Shown: one piece after another, positions 34,605 to 43,085 of the stretch
How the letters are laid out: the number at the start of each line of letters is the position of its first letter
Position numbering within the stretch: position 1 is the stretch's first letter
From: J054 sp963850255
GTDB lineage: Bacteria > Pseudomonadota > Gammaproteobacteria > Steroidobacterales > GCA-2729495
Reading direction: 5' to 3'
Assembly: GCA_963850255.1 (NCBI GenBank)
Contig: CAWKLL010000044.1
Location: 1-64,000 of the forward strand
DNA length: 64,000 bases
Translations under genes and position numbers: made by a program
The notes under the pieces: model-generated
What the model was told of the DNA's origin: nothing
Seen by the model: only the letters and a program-made list of their open reading frames with translations
Databases searched by the model: none

Positions 34605-35447
34605 TCAGACCGCGACGCCCAGCGCAGTAAGAATCTCCGCGTGCACGCGCGGATCGGCAGCCACCAGCATGTCGTCCTGCATTTGCGGGTCAAATTCCCG
34701 CAGACCTTTGAGTGGCTGGCCATCCAGTCGGCTGGCCCGGCCACCGGCGGACTCGATCACATAGGCCAGCGCACCCCAGTCGAGCATGTCTCCGCCGCGA
34801 CAGGCGAAAGCGGCCACTTTGCCGGTGAATAGCTCATTCAGGTTATCCAGGCCGCGTTCGGGGTCGTCATCCAGAACCAGGTCATAGGCCTGGAAGCGGC
34901 CGGCCAGAGCGGCGACAACATCGGGCGCCTGGTAAGTCAGGCAAACCCGATCGCCGGGCGGCAGCGTCAGTGGGCGCATTTTTTCCAGGCGCGGTGTCTG
35001 CCGGTCGCCGGTCATGGCCTGACCATCCACCGCCAGGTAAAAAATCCCGCTGGCCGGCATATAGCTGATGACCGTGCGTAATTCGCCGGCGTGGCTGATA
35101 TTAAGAATGATGTCCCAGCCGTCGCGCTGGTGTTGATAGAGGAACGTGGCGTTAACCGGGTCCAGGTGAATAACCGTTTCGGCCTGCGCATCGAAATAAT
35201 CGGTGTTGGCCGACTGTGCTGATTCCTCGCCATAAAAACCCAGGGTCGGATCCAGGGCCAGGGTCGCCAGCTCAAAATAGTTCTGGATGGTCAGATCGGC
35301 ATCGGTGATGGCCTGCGCCCAGGCGTTCTCGCCGGCTTTCGCTGCTGGCCCACGCACCTGGGGCTGAATGGCGCGGCCGTAGTCGCCGGCCGTGACCAGC
35401 AAGGGCAGGTAGTGATCTACCAGCCGGCGAAGTTTGGGCGTGTCCAA
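34605..35447 (-). CDS. Inositol monophosphatase/CysQ-family protein with altered metal motif
   Basis: A 280-residue member of the lithium-sensitive phosphatase superfamily. FYGEES (E75 position) and the late DMLDWGALAYVIESAGG keep the first and last metal ligands, and ITDADLTIQ resembles the TxAD motif. The central motif, usually DP(I/L)DGT, reads DPVNAT at 96-101, so the second Asp is Asn99 and the Gly is Ala. This probably weakens binding of the catalytic metals. It may still be a sugar-phosphate or PAP phosphatase, or a non-catalytic relative. Confidence 0.7.
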   Translation of the reverse strand: MDTPKLRRLVDHYLPLLVTAGDYGRAIQPQVRGPAAKAGENAWAQAITDADLTIQNYFELATLALDPTLGFYGEESAQSANTDYFDAQAETVIHLDPVNATFLYQHQRDGWDIILNISHAGELRTVISYMPASGIFYLAVDGQAMTGDRQTPRLEKMRPLTLPPGDRVCLTYQAPDVVAALAGRFQAYDLVLDDDPERGLDNLNELFTGKVAAFACRGGDMLDWGALAYVIESAGGRASRLDGQPLKGLREFDPQMQDDMLVAADPRVHAEILTALGVAV

Positions 35448-35464
35448 TGCTCGCTGGCTTCGCC

Positions 35465-36234
35465 TCAGCCCAGCTTTGCCTGCAGTAGTTCCAGGAAGGC
35501 GCTAATGCGCGCCGCATTGGCGCCCATGTCGCCCATGCCGACGCGCGACTTGGAGCGCACATCCACGGCCGTCGCTGTGCCGCTGCTACTGATGCGAATG
35601 ACTACATCATCGCGGAAGCGGAACCAGGAGGTAGTCTCGGTGGCTTCGATGCGGCCAAGTGCAGCGTCAGCAGCGACAATTTCCCAGCCCATTTCTTCTG
35701 CAGCCGCCTCGGCGGCGGCGAACACCGCGTCACGCGGCTGCTGCAGGGTCAAGGTCTTTAAGTCCGGAAAGGCCGCCCGCTGCTGCTCGGCAAACTCGGG
35801 TCCGGCATATTCGGGCGGATTCTGCGCACCGTCGGCCTCGCGCAGCGGAATGATCCGGTCGAAGGCCGGCGGGTTGTCGAGATCAGTGCTGATATCGTGA
35901 ATTGGCGGTGCGCCGACGGCTGCCCATGAAGCCTGACAGGCTGACGATGACCAGCGCAGCGGCGGCAATGAACGCGCTCCAGACGCGGCCCTGGGCAATG
36001 CTGCCGCCGCTGCCTTTGCTGAGCAATAGGCCGATCAACAGGATCACCAGGGCGACCACGCAGATGAGTACGCCGATTCCAAACGCGCTAAAAAGCACCG
36101 ATCGGATTAAGCAGGCCGCTGCCCGCACCGAGTATGCCAATCAAGGCTGCGCCCAGGCCGAGTCCGGCGAACCAGCTGCCGATGCCGCACCAGCCGGTGC
36201 CGCGTTGCTTGGGCTGTGTGGTCGTTTCGTTCAT
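35465..36234 (-). pseudogene. DUF1499 membrane protein interrupted by two single-base slips
   Basis: ATG 36234 (after AGGAG) opens a frame MNETTTQPKQ with a first hydrophobic segment. It stops after GAF at a run of five A residues on the plus strand (36090-36094); with four, it continues FSAFGIGVLI through two further helices. A second slip lies in the CCC at 35923-35925; with two C the protein runs from SGFM into AAVGAPPIHDIS and on to 35465. The 3' half matches the soluble DUF1499 domain (IHDISTD, DNPPAF). The repaired protein would have about 255 residues. Slips in homopolymers point to read errors. Function of DUF1499 is unknown. Confidence 0.75.
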
Positions 36235-36335
36235 TGCGGACTCCTGATGGATTTAACCTTACCGGTTAGCATATGCCACCCGGAGGCGCTTGCCCATGGT
36301 TGCGGGCGTTCGCTGCCATGGCCTGGCTGAGGACC

Positions 36336-36341
36336 TACACT
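36336..36341 (+). promoter_or_regulatory. Candidate -10 hexamer close to the tesB start
   Basis: TACACT ends six bases before ATG 36348; no well-placed ribosome binding site is seen. Consistent with a leaderless transcript. Confidence 0.25.
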
Positions 36342-36347
36342 AAGCCT

Positions 36348-37199
36348 ATGGATGAATTACTCGCTGACCTGGTGGGCGTGCTCGAGCTGGAGCCCATCGA
36401 GCGCAATATTTTCCGCGGTGAGAGCCGCGATATCGGCAGTCCGCAGGTGTTTGGCGGCCAGGTGCTGGGCCAGGCCCTGATGGCGGCCAGCCGTAGTGTC
36501 AGCGAGCGTGCCGTGCATTCTCTGCATGCCTATTTCCTGCGCCGCGGTGACGTCGCGGCGCCGATCGTTTACCAGGTCGAAGAAGCGCGCGACGGTGGCA
36601 GTTTCAGTAATCGCCGCGTCATTGCGATTCAGCATGGCCGCCAGATTTTCAATATGACCGCCTCCTTTCAGGCTCCGGAAGACGGGCTGGAACACCAGTT
36701 CGAAGCGCCCGAAGTGGTGGGGCCTGAAGAACTGCCCGATATTGTCGAGGCGCGCGCTAGCGAAATTGCGCAGCTGCCAAAACGCGTGCGCGCATTACTC
36801 GAGCATCGTCGGCCGTTTCATGTACGGCTGGTGCCCACGGCCGGCAGCGACGATCAGTTTCGGCCGGTCAAATCTGTGTGGATGCGCGCTGTCGATAAGC
36901 TGCCGGACAAGCCCGAGCTGCACGCGGCGTTGCTGGCGTATTTGTCAGACTACGAATTGCTGGGCACTGCGGTGATACCCCATGGTGAGGCGCGCATGTT
37001 GCAGGGCAATCTGCAAATGGCCAGCCTGGATCACGCGCTCTGGTTTCACCGCGCCTGCCGGGTGGATGAATGGCTGCTGTTTTCCTTCGACAGTCCAAGT
37101 GCTTCCGGGGCACGCGGACTGGCGCGCAGCCAGGTGTTTACGCAGAGTGGCCGGCTGGTCTTGTCGACGGCCCAGGAAGGCTTGATCAGACCTCGCTGA
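36348..37199 (+). CDS. tesB: Acyl-CoA thioesterase II
   Basis: A 283-residue double hot-dog thioesterase that hydrolyses medium- and long-chain acyl-CoA. FGGQVLGQALMAA and LHAYFLRRGD lie in the first hot-dog, GGSFSNRRVIAIQ between, and ASLDHALWFH with the catalytic Asp in the second, followed by SGARGLARSQVFTQSG. The ATG at 36348 gives the normal N-terminus (MDELLADL); an earlier in-frame ATG at 36273 adds an unsupported leader. Its last 14 bases overlap the convergent gene. Confidence 0.93.
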   Translation: MDELLADLVGVLELEPIERNIFRGESRDIGSPQVFGGQVLGQALMAASRSVSERAVHSLHAYFLRRGDVAAPIVYQVEEARDGGSFSNRRVIAIQHGRQIFNMTASFQAPEDGLEHQFEAPEVVGPEELPDIVEARASEIAQLPKRVRALLEHRRPFHVRLVPTAGSDDQFRPVKSVWMRAVDKLPDKPELHAALLAYLSDYELLGTAVIPHGEARMLQGNLQMASLDHALWFHRACRVDEWLLFSFDSPSASGARGLARSQVFTQSGRLVLSTAQEGLIRPR

Positions 37200-37704
37200 G
37201 GCCTTCGCGATAGCGTTGGGCGCGATCGATATAGCGTTCGGCATAGCTCGGCAGCCCGGCAATCTCCTCGGCCGTTAGCTCGCGTGCGACGCGCGCCGGT
37301 GCGCCGATTATCAGCACGCCGTCGGGAAACTGCTTGCCTTCGGTGACCAGCGCGCCCGCGCCGACCAGCGAGTTAGCGCCGATCACGGCGCGATTCAGTA
37401 CCGTGGCGCCGATACCGATCAGGCTGTTGCGGCCGATGCTGCAGCCATGCAGCATCGCCTGGTGGCCGACGGTGACCATTTCATCCAGCAGCAGCGGTGC
37501 GCCCGGGTCAGTATGCAGGACTGAGCCGTCCTGAATGTTGCAGCCGCGCGCCAGCCGGATCGCCTCTACATCGCCGCGAATCACCGCGCCGAACCAGACG
37601 CTGGTTTGCGGTCCCAGCTCGACGTCGCCAATTACCACGGCGCCCGGCGCGACGTAACTGTCTGCAGCGCAGCGCGGCGCCTGGCCGTCAATGGCATAAA
37701 TCAT
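37186..37704 (-). CDS. Gamma-carbonic-anhydrase-like left-handed beta-helix protein (YrdA type)
   Basis: A 172-residue hexapeptide-repeat protein. Imperfect repeats of the form (I/V)G... run from about residue 15 to 140, and the putative zinc histidines are in VLHTDPG, VGHQAMLHG. A C-terminal helix follows. Homologues are annotated as gamma carbonic anhydrases or carnitine operon-like proteins, but most have no proven activity. The start ATG overlaps the gpmA stop by one base on the same strand. Confidence 0.85.
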   Translation of the reverse strand: MIYAIDGQAPRCAADSYVAPGAVVIGDVELGPQTSVWFGAVIRGDVEAIRLARGCNIQDGSVLHTDPGAPLLLDEMVTVGHQAMLHGCSIGRNSLIGIGATVLNRAVIGANSLVGAGALVTEGKQFPDGVLIIGAPARVARELTAEEIAGLPSYAERYIDRAQRYREGLSEV

Positions 37705-38444
37705 TAGCCGGCAGCCTGGCGAGCGACGGCCTCGGCGGCTTTTTTGACCGCCTCGGGATCACCGATAAATTCGCGACTGCGCGGTTTCAGCTGATCATCC
37801 AGGTCGTAAAGAATCGGCACGCCGGTGGGGATATTAAAACCCGTGATATCGGCATCGGAAATGCCGTCCAGCATCTTGACCAGCGCTCGCAGGCTGTTGC
37901 CGTGGGCGGCAATAATCACGTCCTCGCCGGCCAGCAGACGTGGTGCAATGCTGGCCTCCCAGTAGGGCTGTACCCGATCCAGCGTCGTTTTCAGTGATTC
38001 CGTAGCGGGCAATTTATCGATGCCGGCGTAGCGCGGATCGTGGCAGGGGTGGCGCTCATCGTCCTCGGCCAGCGGCGGCGGGGCGATGTCATAGCTGCGC
38101 CGCCAGATGTGCACCTGCTCGTCTCCATGCTCGGCGGCGGTTTCGGCCTTGTTCAATCCCTGCAAGGCGCCGTAGTGGCGCTCGTTTAGTTTCCAGCTGC
38201 GTTCGACAGGAATCCACATCAGGTCCATTTCATCCATGATCAGCCATAGCGTTCGAATGGCGCGCTTGAGGACCGAGGTATAGGCCACGTCGAAGCGAAT
38301 GCCCAGCTCCTGTAATTGGCGGCCGGCGGCGCGCGCTTCTGCGACGCCTTTTTCCGTGAGTTCGACGTCGGTCCAGCCGGTGAACAGGTTTTCCAGGTTC
38401 CAGATGCTCTGGCCGTGGCGACAGAGTACGAGTTTTCCGGTCAT
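37704..38444 (-). CDS. gpmA: 2,3-bisphosphoglycerate-dependent phosphoglycerate mutase
   Basis: A 246-residue glycolytic enzyme interconverting 2- and 3-phosphoglycerate. The phospho-histidine is in LCRHGQSIWN near residue 10, the second catalytic His in IIAAHGNSLRAL near 185, and ERHYGALQGLNK is the family segment. Cofactor-dependent type by length and insertion. It leads the short gpmA-yrdA operon. Confidence 0.96.
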   Translation of the reverse strand: MTGKLVLCRHGQSIWNLENLFTGWTDVELTEKGVAEARAAGRQLQELGIRFDVAYTSVLKRAIRTLWLIMDEMDLMWIPVERSWKLNERHYGALQGLNKAETAAEHGDEQVHIWRRSYDIAPPPLAEDDERHPCHDPRYAGIDKLPATESLKTTLDRVQPYWEASIAPRLLAGEDVIIAAHGNSLRALVKMLDGISDADITGFNIPTGVPILYDLDDQLKPRSREFIGDPEAVKKAAEAVARQAAG

Positions 38445-38493
38445 GTGAAGGGTTCCTTGTGTTCTGCTGGTCTATTCTAGCCAGATGCGGGCT

Positions 38494-39591
38494 TCAGGGC
38501 AGGTGTGCGGCGGCCAGATAGTCATGCGATTGCATTTCCCGCAAGCGGCTGCGGGTGCGTTCAAACTCCAGGCTGAGGCGCTGGCCGGTGTAGAGCCGGT
38601 CAATCTCGGCGGCGGCAGAAATTATCAGTTTGACGCGCCGATCATAGAATTCATCGACCAGGGCGATGAAACGCCGCGCTTCATTTTCATGAAATTTGTC
38701 CAGTACCGGCACCTTGCCTAGCAGCACTGTCTGGAAGCTGCGGGCAATTTCGATATAGTCATTCTGGCTGCGCGGCCCGCCGCACAGCTGTTCGAATTCG
38801 AACCAGACAATACCGTCGGCGCGGCGTCGGGTCAGGATGTCGCGACCGAGTACCTCGATGGGCTGGCCGCTGGTGCCTGCATCCGGGGCGATTTCACCAA
38901 AGTAGCGATGCAGATTCTGTTCCGCACCCTCATCCAGGGGCGAGTGAAAAATGTCTGCCTGTTCCAGCACGCGCAATCGGTAGTCGATGCCGCCGTCGAT
39001 CTCCATGACTTCGGTGTGGGTTTCGATCAGATCAATGGCGGGCAGGAATTTCTGCCGTTGCAGCCCGCCTGAATAGAGTTTCCGGGGCGGAATATTCGAT
39101 GTGGCCACCAGCGTGACCCCGCGTTCGAACAGGGCGTCGAGCAGGCGAGCCAGGATCATGGCATCGCCGATATCCGCGACGAAGAATTCATCGAAACAGA
39201 TCACCCGCGCCTGCGCGGCCAGTTCCTCGGCGACCACCTCCAGCGGGTCGCGCTGCTGCTGTTGTTCACGCAGCCGCTGGTGTACCCGGTACATCAGCCG
39301 ATGGAAGTGATAGCGCAACTTGTCATCGAAGGGCAGGGCCTCGAAAAACAGGTCCATGGCGAAGGTCTTGCCGCGGCCGACGCCGCCCCACAGGTATGCA
39401 CCGCGTACCGTGGCTGGCTGGCGGTCAGTAGCGAGCAAGCCGCGCAATCGCGCGCCGAGACGCCGCGGCTTTTCGCGCGCGAGTAATTCCCCGCGCACGC
39501 GTTCCAGGGCCGTCACAGCCTTAAGCTGGGCCGGGTCCGGGCTGTAGCCGTTATCCGTCAGTGCGCGTTGATAATGTTCCAGCAGGCTCAT
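38494..39591 (-). CDS. zapE: Cell division ATPase ZapE (AFG1-like)
   Basis: A 365-residue AAA-like ATPase. Walker A is GGVGRGKT near residue 68, Walker B VICFDEFFV near 132, and VTLVATSNIPP is the sensor segment. ZapE binds FtsZ and supports division under stress and low oxygen. ATG 39591 (MSLLEHYQ) follows a GAGAGTGA site; an in-frame start 18 codons earlier is less likely. Divergent from etfQO. Confidence 0.93.
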   Translation of the reverse strand: MSLLEHYQRALTDNGYSPDPAQLKAVTALERVRGELLAREKPRRLGARLRGLLATDRQPATVRGAYLWGGVGRGKTFAMDLFFEALPFDDKLRYHFHRLMYRVHQRLREQQQQRDPLEVVAEELAAQARVICFDEFFVADIGDAMILARLLDALFERGVTLVATSNIPPRKLYSGGLQRQKFLPAIDLIETHTEVMEIDGGIDYRLRVLEQADIFHSPLDEGAEQNLHRYFGEIAPDAGTSGQPIEVLGRDILTRRRADGIVWFEFEQLCGGPRSQNDYIEIARSFQTVLLGKVPVLDKFHENEARRFIALVDEFYDRRVKLIISAAAEIDRLYTGQRLSLEFERTRSRLREMQSHDYLAAAHLP

Positions 39592-39655
39592 GTCACTCTC
39601 GCCGCTTGCCGGCCGGAAGCTTAGCGGCTGGCCTGCCCGGGTCAAGGAACCCCGA

Positions 39656-39664
39656 TGCTAAACT
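39656..39664 (+). promoter_or_regulatory. Candidate extended -10 element for the ETF dehydrogenase gene
   Basis: TGCTAAACT, 35 bases before ATG 39700, has the TG-N-TAnnnT form seen before moaA and the [2Fe-2S] gene. No convincing -35. Confidence 0.3.
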
Positions 39665-39699
39665 TGCCGCCCCTTGCAGGCTGAGTTGGCACAACGCGC

Positions 39700-41346
39700 A
39701 TGAGTGAACGGGAATCCATGGATTTTGACGTGGTTATCGTAGGGGCTGGCCCCTGCGGGCTGTCGGCGGCTTGCCGCCTGATGCAGATGGCCGCTGAGCA
39801 GGGCAGCGAGCTGAATGTTTGCGTGGTTGAGAAAGGCTCGGAGATCGGTGCGCATGTTCTTTCCGGTGCCGTTTTCGAGCCGCGACCGCTGGATGAGCTG
39901 TTTCCGGATTGGCAGGAACGCGGCGCGCCGGTAAAAGTCCCGGTAAAGGCTGACCAGTTTCATTTTCTGACCAGCCAGAGTGGCGCCTGGCGGGTACCCG
40001 AGTTTTTTGTCCCGCGTGCCACGCGTAATCATGGCAACTACATCATCAGTCTGGGCGAGCTTTGTCGCTGGCTGGGCGAGCAGGCCGAAGCACTCGGCGT
40101 GAATATCTTTCCCGGTTTCGCCGCCGCCGAGGTTCTCTACGAGGGGGATCGCGTGGTGGGTGTTGCCACCGGCGATATGGGGCGCGCTGCCAACGGCGAA
40201 CCCAAGGCCAGTTTCGAGCCTGGCTACGAACTGCGTGCCCGCTACACGATTTTTTCCGAGGGTTGCCACGGTAGCCTGGGTAAGCAATTGATGCAGCGTT
40301 ACTCGCTGCGCGACGGCGCCGATCCTCAGCATTATGGACTGGGCCTGAAAGAAGTCTGGAGCATAGATCCAGCGTTGCACCAGGAAGGACTGGTGATGCA
40401 TTCCCTGGGCTGGCCACTGGATAACGGCACCGAGGGCGGGGGCTTTGTCTACCACGCCGGCGACAACCAGGTGTACCTGGGGCTGATCGTTGCGCTGAAC
40501 TATCGCAATCCCCATCTCAGCCCCTTCGCCGAGTTCCAGCGCTGGAAACACCATCCTCGCATTCGTCGTTTCCTCGAGGGTGGTACACGGTTGAGTTATG
40601 GTGCCCGGGCCGTCAACAAGGGCGGATTGCAGTCCCTGCCGAAACTGGTGTTTCCCGGCGGGCTGCTGGCCGGCTGTGAAGCGGGCTTTCTCAACGGCGC
40701 CAAGATCAAGGGTTCGCATACGGCTATGAAGACCGGGATGCTGGCGGCGGAATCAGTCTTTGCGGCTTTGTCCGCCGATGCGCCTGATGTTGTTGCGGCT
40801 TTTCCGGAGGCCGTGGCCTCGTCGTGGGTACACGAGGAGTTGCATAAAACGCGCAACTTCGGTCCGGCGCAGAAGAAATTCGGGACCTTTTTCGGCGCCG
40901 CTTTTGCCTGGCTGGACCAGAATCTGTTCGCCGGGCGACTGCCGTTTACCCTGCGCAGTCCGCAGCCCGACTATGCAGCTCTGCAGCCGGTCGCGGCGGC
41001 AAAGCCCATCGACTATCCCAGGCCGGACGGCAAGATTAGTTTCGATCGCTTGTCATCGGTGTTTTTATCCAGCACCAATCATGAAGAGGATCAGCCCTGC
41101 CACCTGCAGCTGGCCGATCCCGAGCTGCCGATTCGCGACAACCTGCCGCGTTACGACGAGCCGGCGCAGCGCTACTGTCCGGCCGGCGTTTACGAAGTCA
41201 TTGCAGAGCCGGACGGCAGCCAGCGCTTCCAGATCAATGCGCAGAATTGCGTGCACTGCAAGACCTGCGACATCAAGGATCCGGCCCAGAACATCAACTG
41301 GGTGGTGCCGGAAGGTGGCGGTGGTCCCAACTACAGCGGCATGTAG
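39700..41346 (+). CDS. etfD: Electron transfer flavoprotein-ubiquinone oxidoreductase
   Basis: A 548-residue membrane-associated flavo-iron-sulfur protein that passes electrons from ETF (reduced by acyl-CoA dehydrogenases) to ubiquinone. The FAD motif VVIVGAGPCGLSAA lies at about 10-23; the central ubiquinone-binding part includes GLKEVW and GAKIKGSHTAMKTG; the C-terminal 4Fe-4S domain has the cysteines in RYCPAGVYE, NCVHCKTCDIKDP. Length is normal. ETF genes themselves are not in the window. It is consistent with active fatty or branched-chain acyl-CoA oxidation. Confidence 0.95.
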   Translation: MSERESMDFDVVIVGAGPCGLSAACRLMQMAAEQGSELNVCVVEKGSEIGAHVLSGAVFEPRPLDELFPDWQERGAPVKVPVKADQFHFLTSQSGAWRVPEFFVPRATRNHGNYIISLGELCRWLGEQAEALGVNIFPGFAAAEVLYEGDRVVGVATGDMGRAANGEPKASFEPGYELRARYTIFSEGCHGSLGKQLMQRYSLRDGADPQHYGLGLKEVWSIDPALHQEGLVMHSLGWPLDNGTEGGGFVYHAGDNQVYLGLIVALNYRNPHLSPFAEFQRWKHHPRIRRFLEGGTRLSYGARAVNKGGLQSLPKLVFPGGLLAGCEAGFLNGAKIKGSHTAMKTGMLAAESVFAALSADAPDVVAAFPEAVASSWVHEELHKTRNFGPAQKKFGTFFGAAFAWLDQNLFAGRLPFTLRSPQPDYAALQPVAAAKPIDYPRPDGKISFDRLSSVFLSSTNHEEDQPCHLQLADPELPIRDNLPRYDEPAQRYCPAGVYEVIAEPDGSQRFQINAQNCVHCKTCDIKDPAQNINWVVPEGGGGPNYSGM

Positions 41347-41352
41347 GCCGTA

Positions 41353-41979
41353 TCAGGACTCATCTACCAGCACCGGCTGCTGCAATTCGACTTCGTCGAG
41401 CATGACTTTGTCCGCTTTGAGTCGCAGGCGGCCACTGGCGTACCAGGCGATGGCGCGCGGATAAATCAGGTATTCACCCGCCTGCACGCGTTGTCGCAGC
41501 GAGTCTTCGGTGTCCTCGGCGCTTACGGCAATGCGGTATTGAATAATCGCCGGGCCTGCATCCAGTTCCGGCACCACGAAATGCACCGTCGAGCCATGCC
41601 AGCGATCCCCGGCTGCCAGGACCCGTCGAAAGGTATGCAAACCGCGATACTTGGGTAGCAGGGAGGGGTGAATATTCAGCATGCGGCCGTGGTATCGGGC
41701 CACCGCGGCATCCGGCAATATGCGCATGAAGCCGGCCAGCACCACCAGCTCCGGCCGGCAGTCGTCCAGCTGGTCCAGCAGCGCGGTTTCGGCATCCTCG
41801 CGCCGCTGAAAATCGCCATAGTCGACGGCGCAGGCTTTGATGCCGGCGCGGCGCGCACGTTCCAGCCCGAAGGCATCGGCGCGATCGCTGAGTACTGCGC
41901 AGAGTTCTATCGGCAGGCTGCCGTCCTGGCTGGCATCGATAATGGCCTGCAAGTTGGTCCCGCCGCCCGACACCAGCAC
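41353..41979 (-). CDS. purN: Phosphoribosylglycinamide formyltransferase (start uncertain)
   Basis: A formyltransferase of 208 residues as written. It carries out step three of purine synthesis with 10-formyl-THF. The catalytic set is present: NIHPSLLPKYRG (Asn, His) near residue 100 and the Asp in VVPELDAGPAI near 138. The open frame begins with GTG at 41979, giving MLVSGGGTN, which lacks the first few residues of strand one, and just upstream an in-frame TGA blocks extension. An ATG at 42015 overlaps the purM stop as ATGA, in another frame (MSDAAPRTT); one base change between 41980 and 42010 would join them. I suspect a frameshift error at the 5' end. Confidence 0.88.
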   Translation of the reverse strand: MLVSGGGTNLQAIIDASQDGSLPIELCAVLSDRADAFGLERARRAGIKACAVDYGDFQRREDAETALLDQLDDCRPELVVLAGFMRILPDAAVARYHGRMLNIHPSLLPKYRGLHTFRRVLAAGDRWHGSTVHFVVPELDAGPAIIQYRIAVSAEDTEDSLRQRVQAGEYLIYPRAIAWYASGRLRLKADKVMLDEVELQQPVLVDES

Positions 41980-42009
41980 GGCCGTGCGTTGTGCGCGGCG
42001 CCGCGTCGC

Positions 42010-43044
42010 TCATGAGCGGATCTGGACCTGGCCTGTACCTGCCTGAATCTCGCCGATGGCGTAAACCGTTTCACCGAGTTCCGTGAGCTGGGCCGTCGCA
42101 CGTTCCGCGGAGTCGGCCGGCACTACCAGTACCATGCCGATGCCGCAATTAAAGGTGCGCAGCATTTCTGCGCTGTCGATATTGCCGGTTTGTTGCAGCC
42201 AGTCGAATACGGCCGGCTGCTGCCAGCTGCCGGTATCGACGAGCGCGTCGCAATGCCCCGGTAATACGCGCACCAGATTTTCCGGTAAACCGCCACCGGT
42301 GATGTGTGCGAGTGCGTGGACAGGTGTCTGCTCCAGCAATTTGAGGATCGAGCGCACATAGATTCGCGTCGGTTGCAGTAAAGCCTGGCCGAGGCTGGTG
42401 CCATTCAAGGGCTTATCAAGCGCGTCGCTGCTGCGTTCGAGGATCCGGCGTATCAACGAATAGCCATTGGAATGCGGGCCTGAGGAAGCCAGTCCCAGCA
42501 GCCGGTCACCGGCAGCCACCTGGCTGCCGTCAATAATCTTGTCGCGTTCCACGACACCCACGCAGAAACCTGCCAGATCGAGGTCATTGCCCTGGTACAT
42601 CCCCGGCATTTCTGCCGTTTCACCGCCGAGCAAAGCTGCACCGGCCAGTTTGCAGCCAGCGGCGATGCCGGTAATTACCTCGCTGGCCACATCCACGTCC
42701 AGATGCCCGGTGGCGTAGTAGTCGAGGAACAGCAGCGGTTCGGCGCCCTGCACAATTACGTCGTTGACGCACATGGCAACCAGGTCGATGCCGACGGTAT
42801 CCAGCTGATTCATCTCCAGGGCGAGTTTCAGCTTGGTGCCGACGCCATCAGTGCCGGCCACCAGCACCGGGCGTCGATAACGCTCCAGGTCAAGTTCGAA
42901 CAAACCACCGAAACCGCCGATGCCGCCGAGTACCCCGCTGCGCAGGGTCGACTTTACCGCCGGCTTGATACGCTCGACGAGGGCGTTGCCGGCGTCTATG
43001 TCAACGCCAGCGTCTTTGTAAGAAAGCGGTTTATCTGAGGTCAT
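42010..43044 (-). CDS. purM: Phosphoribosylformylglycinamidine cyclo-ligase
   Basis: A 344-residue AIR synthetase, step five of purine synthesis. SYKDAGVDIDAG near residues 8-19, GTDGVGTKLKLA, MCVNDVIVQGAEPLLFLDY (split here as VNDVIVQGAEP) and GGETAEMPGMY are family hallmarks. ATG 43044 matches the usual N-terminus; an earlier start at 43179 falls in the next gene's coding region. purN follows on the same strand. Divergent from the DUF2066 gene. Confidence 0.95.
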   Translation of the reverse strand: MTSDKPLSYKDAGVDIDAGNALVERIKPAVKSTLRSGVLGGIGGFGGLFELDLERYRRPVLVAGTDGVGTKLKLALEMNQLDTVGIDLVAMCVNDVIVQGAEPLLFLDYYATGHLDVDVASEVITGIAAGCKLAGAALLGGETAEMPGMYQGNDLDLAGFCVGVVERDKIIDGSQVAAGDRLLGLASSGPHSNGYSLIRRILERSSDALDKPLNGTSLGQALLQPTRIYVRSILKLLEQTPVHALAHITGGGLPENLVRVLPGHCDALVDTGSWQQPAVFDWLQQTGNIDSAEMLRTFNCGIGMVLVVPADSAERATAQLTELGETVYAIGEIQAGTGQVQIRS

Positions 43045-43072
43045 CAGCGGGGATCCGCGGCCGGGGCGCCGG

Positions 43073-43078
43073 TATAAT
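43073..43078 (+). promoter_or_regulatory. Perfect -10 box seven bases before the DUF2066 gene start
   Basis: TATAAT ends seven bases before ATG 43086. With the usual distance from -10 to transcription start, the mRNA would begin at or beside the ATG. No Shine-Dalgarno is present. The -35 region is not recognisable. Confidence 0.4.
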
Positions 43079-43085
43079 AGAGCAT

